Translations under genes and position numbers: made by a program | In this document: in pieces, positions 32,681 through 33,459 of the stretch | Layout: the number at the start of each line of letters is the position of its first letter | Numbering within the stretch: the first letter of the stretch is position 1 | The notes under the pieces: model-generated | Databases searched by the model: none | The model's input: the letters and a program-made list of their open reading frames with translations, nothing else | Told to the model about the DNA's origin: nothing | Assembly (NCBI GenBank): GCA_964508895.1 | Contig: CAZDWF010000026.1 | Span: 1 to 33,459, forward strand | DNA from: M55B132 sp964508895 | GTDB taxonomy: Bacteria; Bacteroidota; Bacteroidia; Bacteroidales; B18-G4 | Direction: 5' to 3' | Length of the DNA stretch: 33,459 bases

Positions 32681-33358
32681 ATGAAAAACAAAGAATTCAT
32701 CAACCGTGAAATAAGCTGGTTGGATTTTAACGACAGAGTCCTCCAGGAAACAATGGATGAAAACACACCATTGATTGAAAGAATGAGGTTCATGGGAATT
32801 TATTCAAATAATCGTGATGAGTTTTTCAGAGTGAGAGTTGCAACCATGAGAAGGTTGCTGAATTATGAACATTCAAAAGACTTAAAAGATACTAAAACGG
32901 AAACTTTGCTTAATGAGATTAATGACAAAGTTGAGATTCAGGAAAAAAAATTCACTAAAACATATGATATACTTGTTAAGCTTCTTGAAAAAGAGAACAT
33001 CTTTATTATTGATGAAACATTATTAAATGAAAACCAGGGAGAGTTCGTAAAAAATTATTTTCAGGATAACGTGAGGCCATATCTTTTTCCTTTAATGCTG
33101 GAAAATGTCGCTGATCTTTCAAAATTAAAAGATGACACTATTCATCTGGCAGTTGAATTAAGAAGCGAGAAAGAAGAAATTGAGAATAATTATGCTCTGG
33201 TTAGCCTGCCAATAGAAACTGTTTCCCGGTTCTTACGCCTTCCTGATGAAGGTGATAAGAAATACATTATCCTCCTGGATGATATCATTAGATTTTGTCT
33301 TTATGATATTTTCTCAATTTTCGGTTATGATAGTTTTGAAGCATTCACAAAAAAGTAA
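32681..33358 (+). CDS. ppk1: Polyphosphate kinase 1, truncated N-terminal part
   Basis: The N-terminal 225 residues of polyphosphate kinase, which polymerises ATP gamma-phosphate into polyphosphate at the membrane. NREISWLDFNDRVLQE (8-23) and YSNNRDEFFRVRVATMRR (41-58) are the standard opening of the N domain, followed by the head-domain region. A complete PPK1 has about 690 residues; the catalytic histidines and both C-terminal domains are missing. The reading frame ends at TAA (33356-33358) at the point where a 64-bp copy of sixA sequence starts, with no sign of PPK1 coding beyond. This is either a real disruption or a mis-assembly at the contig end. It follows sixA by 65 bases. Confidence 0.9.
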   Translation: MKNKEFINREISWLDFNDRVLQETMDENTPLIERMRFMGIYSNNRDEFFRVRVATMRRLLNYEHSKDLKDTKTETLLNEINDKVEIQEKKFTKTYDILVKLLEKENIFIIDETLLNENQGEFVKNYFQDNVRPYLFPLMLENVADLSKLKDDTIHLAVELRSEKEEIENNYALVSLPIETVSRFLRLPDEGDKKYIILLDDIIRFCLYDIFSIFGYDSFEAFTKK

Positions 33359-33411
33359 TTGATTACCTCCTTGCTAATAATGTGCATGTTGATTATATTA
33401 TATCTAGTCAT
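33348..33411 (+). repeat. Direct repeat, copy 2 (interrupting ppk1)
   Basis: A near-identical copy (63 of 64 bases) of sixA bases 32225-32288, in direct orientation and offset by 1123 bases. The only mismatch is synonymous in the sixA frame (TCC to TCT). The following 48 bases to the window end match neither sixA nor ppk1 by eye; on the minus strand they hold a short open frame that ends in a stop, too short to identify. Confidence 0.9.
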
Positions 33412-33459
33412 TTAAGGCACCAATGGAATCATTAAGATAAACTTTCACCATTGCACGGT

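Noticed and set aside
33412..33459. Short minus-strand frame at the right end (reads MVKVYLNDSIGALND then stop)
   Set aside because: Fifteen or so codons at a contig end next to a suspicious junction are too few to call a gene.

Overview
This 33.5 kb, AT-rich window looks like a chromosomal fragment of a Bacteroidota bacterium, probably Bacteroidales-like and free-living or host-adjacent. Supporting signs are a type B (gliding-associated) C-terminal sorting domain for type IX secretion, a split pair of amino-acyl-lipid acyltransferases, a DUF6132 protein, a guaB gene followed by a run of SurA/PpiD-like lipoproteins, weak Shine-Dalgarno sites, and several matches to the Bacteroidota -7 box TAnnTTTG. 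Both ends cut genes, so the window is probably a whole contig or part of one. I see no tRNA, rRNA, CRISPR, phage or insertion sequence.

Layout. Positions 2-2175 (+): the 3' part of a lysophospholipid acyltransferase, a GNAT/hemolysin-type N-acyltransferase and the GTPase EngB form a tight operon. Positions 2141-4059 (-): a biotin carrier and a carboxyltransferase of an acyl-CoA carboxylase or decarboxylase. Positions 4275-7409: an MmcQ/YjbR protein (+), a small DUF6132 membrane protein (-) and MutS2 (-). Positions 7638-15398 (+): a three-gene glycan locus with a sugar MFS transporter, a Tat-signalled glycosylasparaginase and a 1722-residue lipoprotein that joins a GH20 beta-hexosaminidase to a GH92 alpha-mannosidase. 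Together they fit salvage of N-glycans and their GlcNAc-Asn stubs. A strong bidirectional hairpin separates this locus from AhpC peroxiredoxin (-).

Positions 16377-27487 (-): a long run that could be one operon, in transcription order guaB, three SurA/PpiD-like periplasmic folding factors, a MoxR AAA ATPase, then an efflux adaptor, a MacB-type permease without its own ATPase, and a TolC-like outer-membrane protein. Positions 27636-30415 (-): a secreted fibronectin-like protein with a type IX signal, and an unrecognised lipoprotein. Positions 30596-33358 (+): glyA, a SixA-type phosphatase and a ppk1 gene that is cut short where a 64-bp near-copy of the sixA gene begins.

The most unusual non-coding signal is a family of seven-base tandem repeats in at least six intergenic spots (near 4620, 7436, 9036, 10161, 16281 and 31877-32023). 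Unit sequences differ between arrays (GCATCCG, TATCAGG, ATCTTGT, CACTAGT, ACCTTAG), yet the seven-base register is kept strictly, even where one unit type changes into another. Some arrays fold into hairpins and one forms the 3' ends of two convergent genes. No gene-free stretch exceeds about 300 bases.
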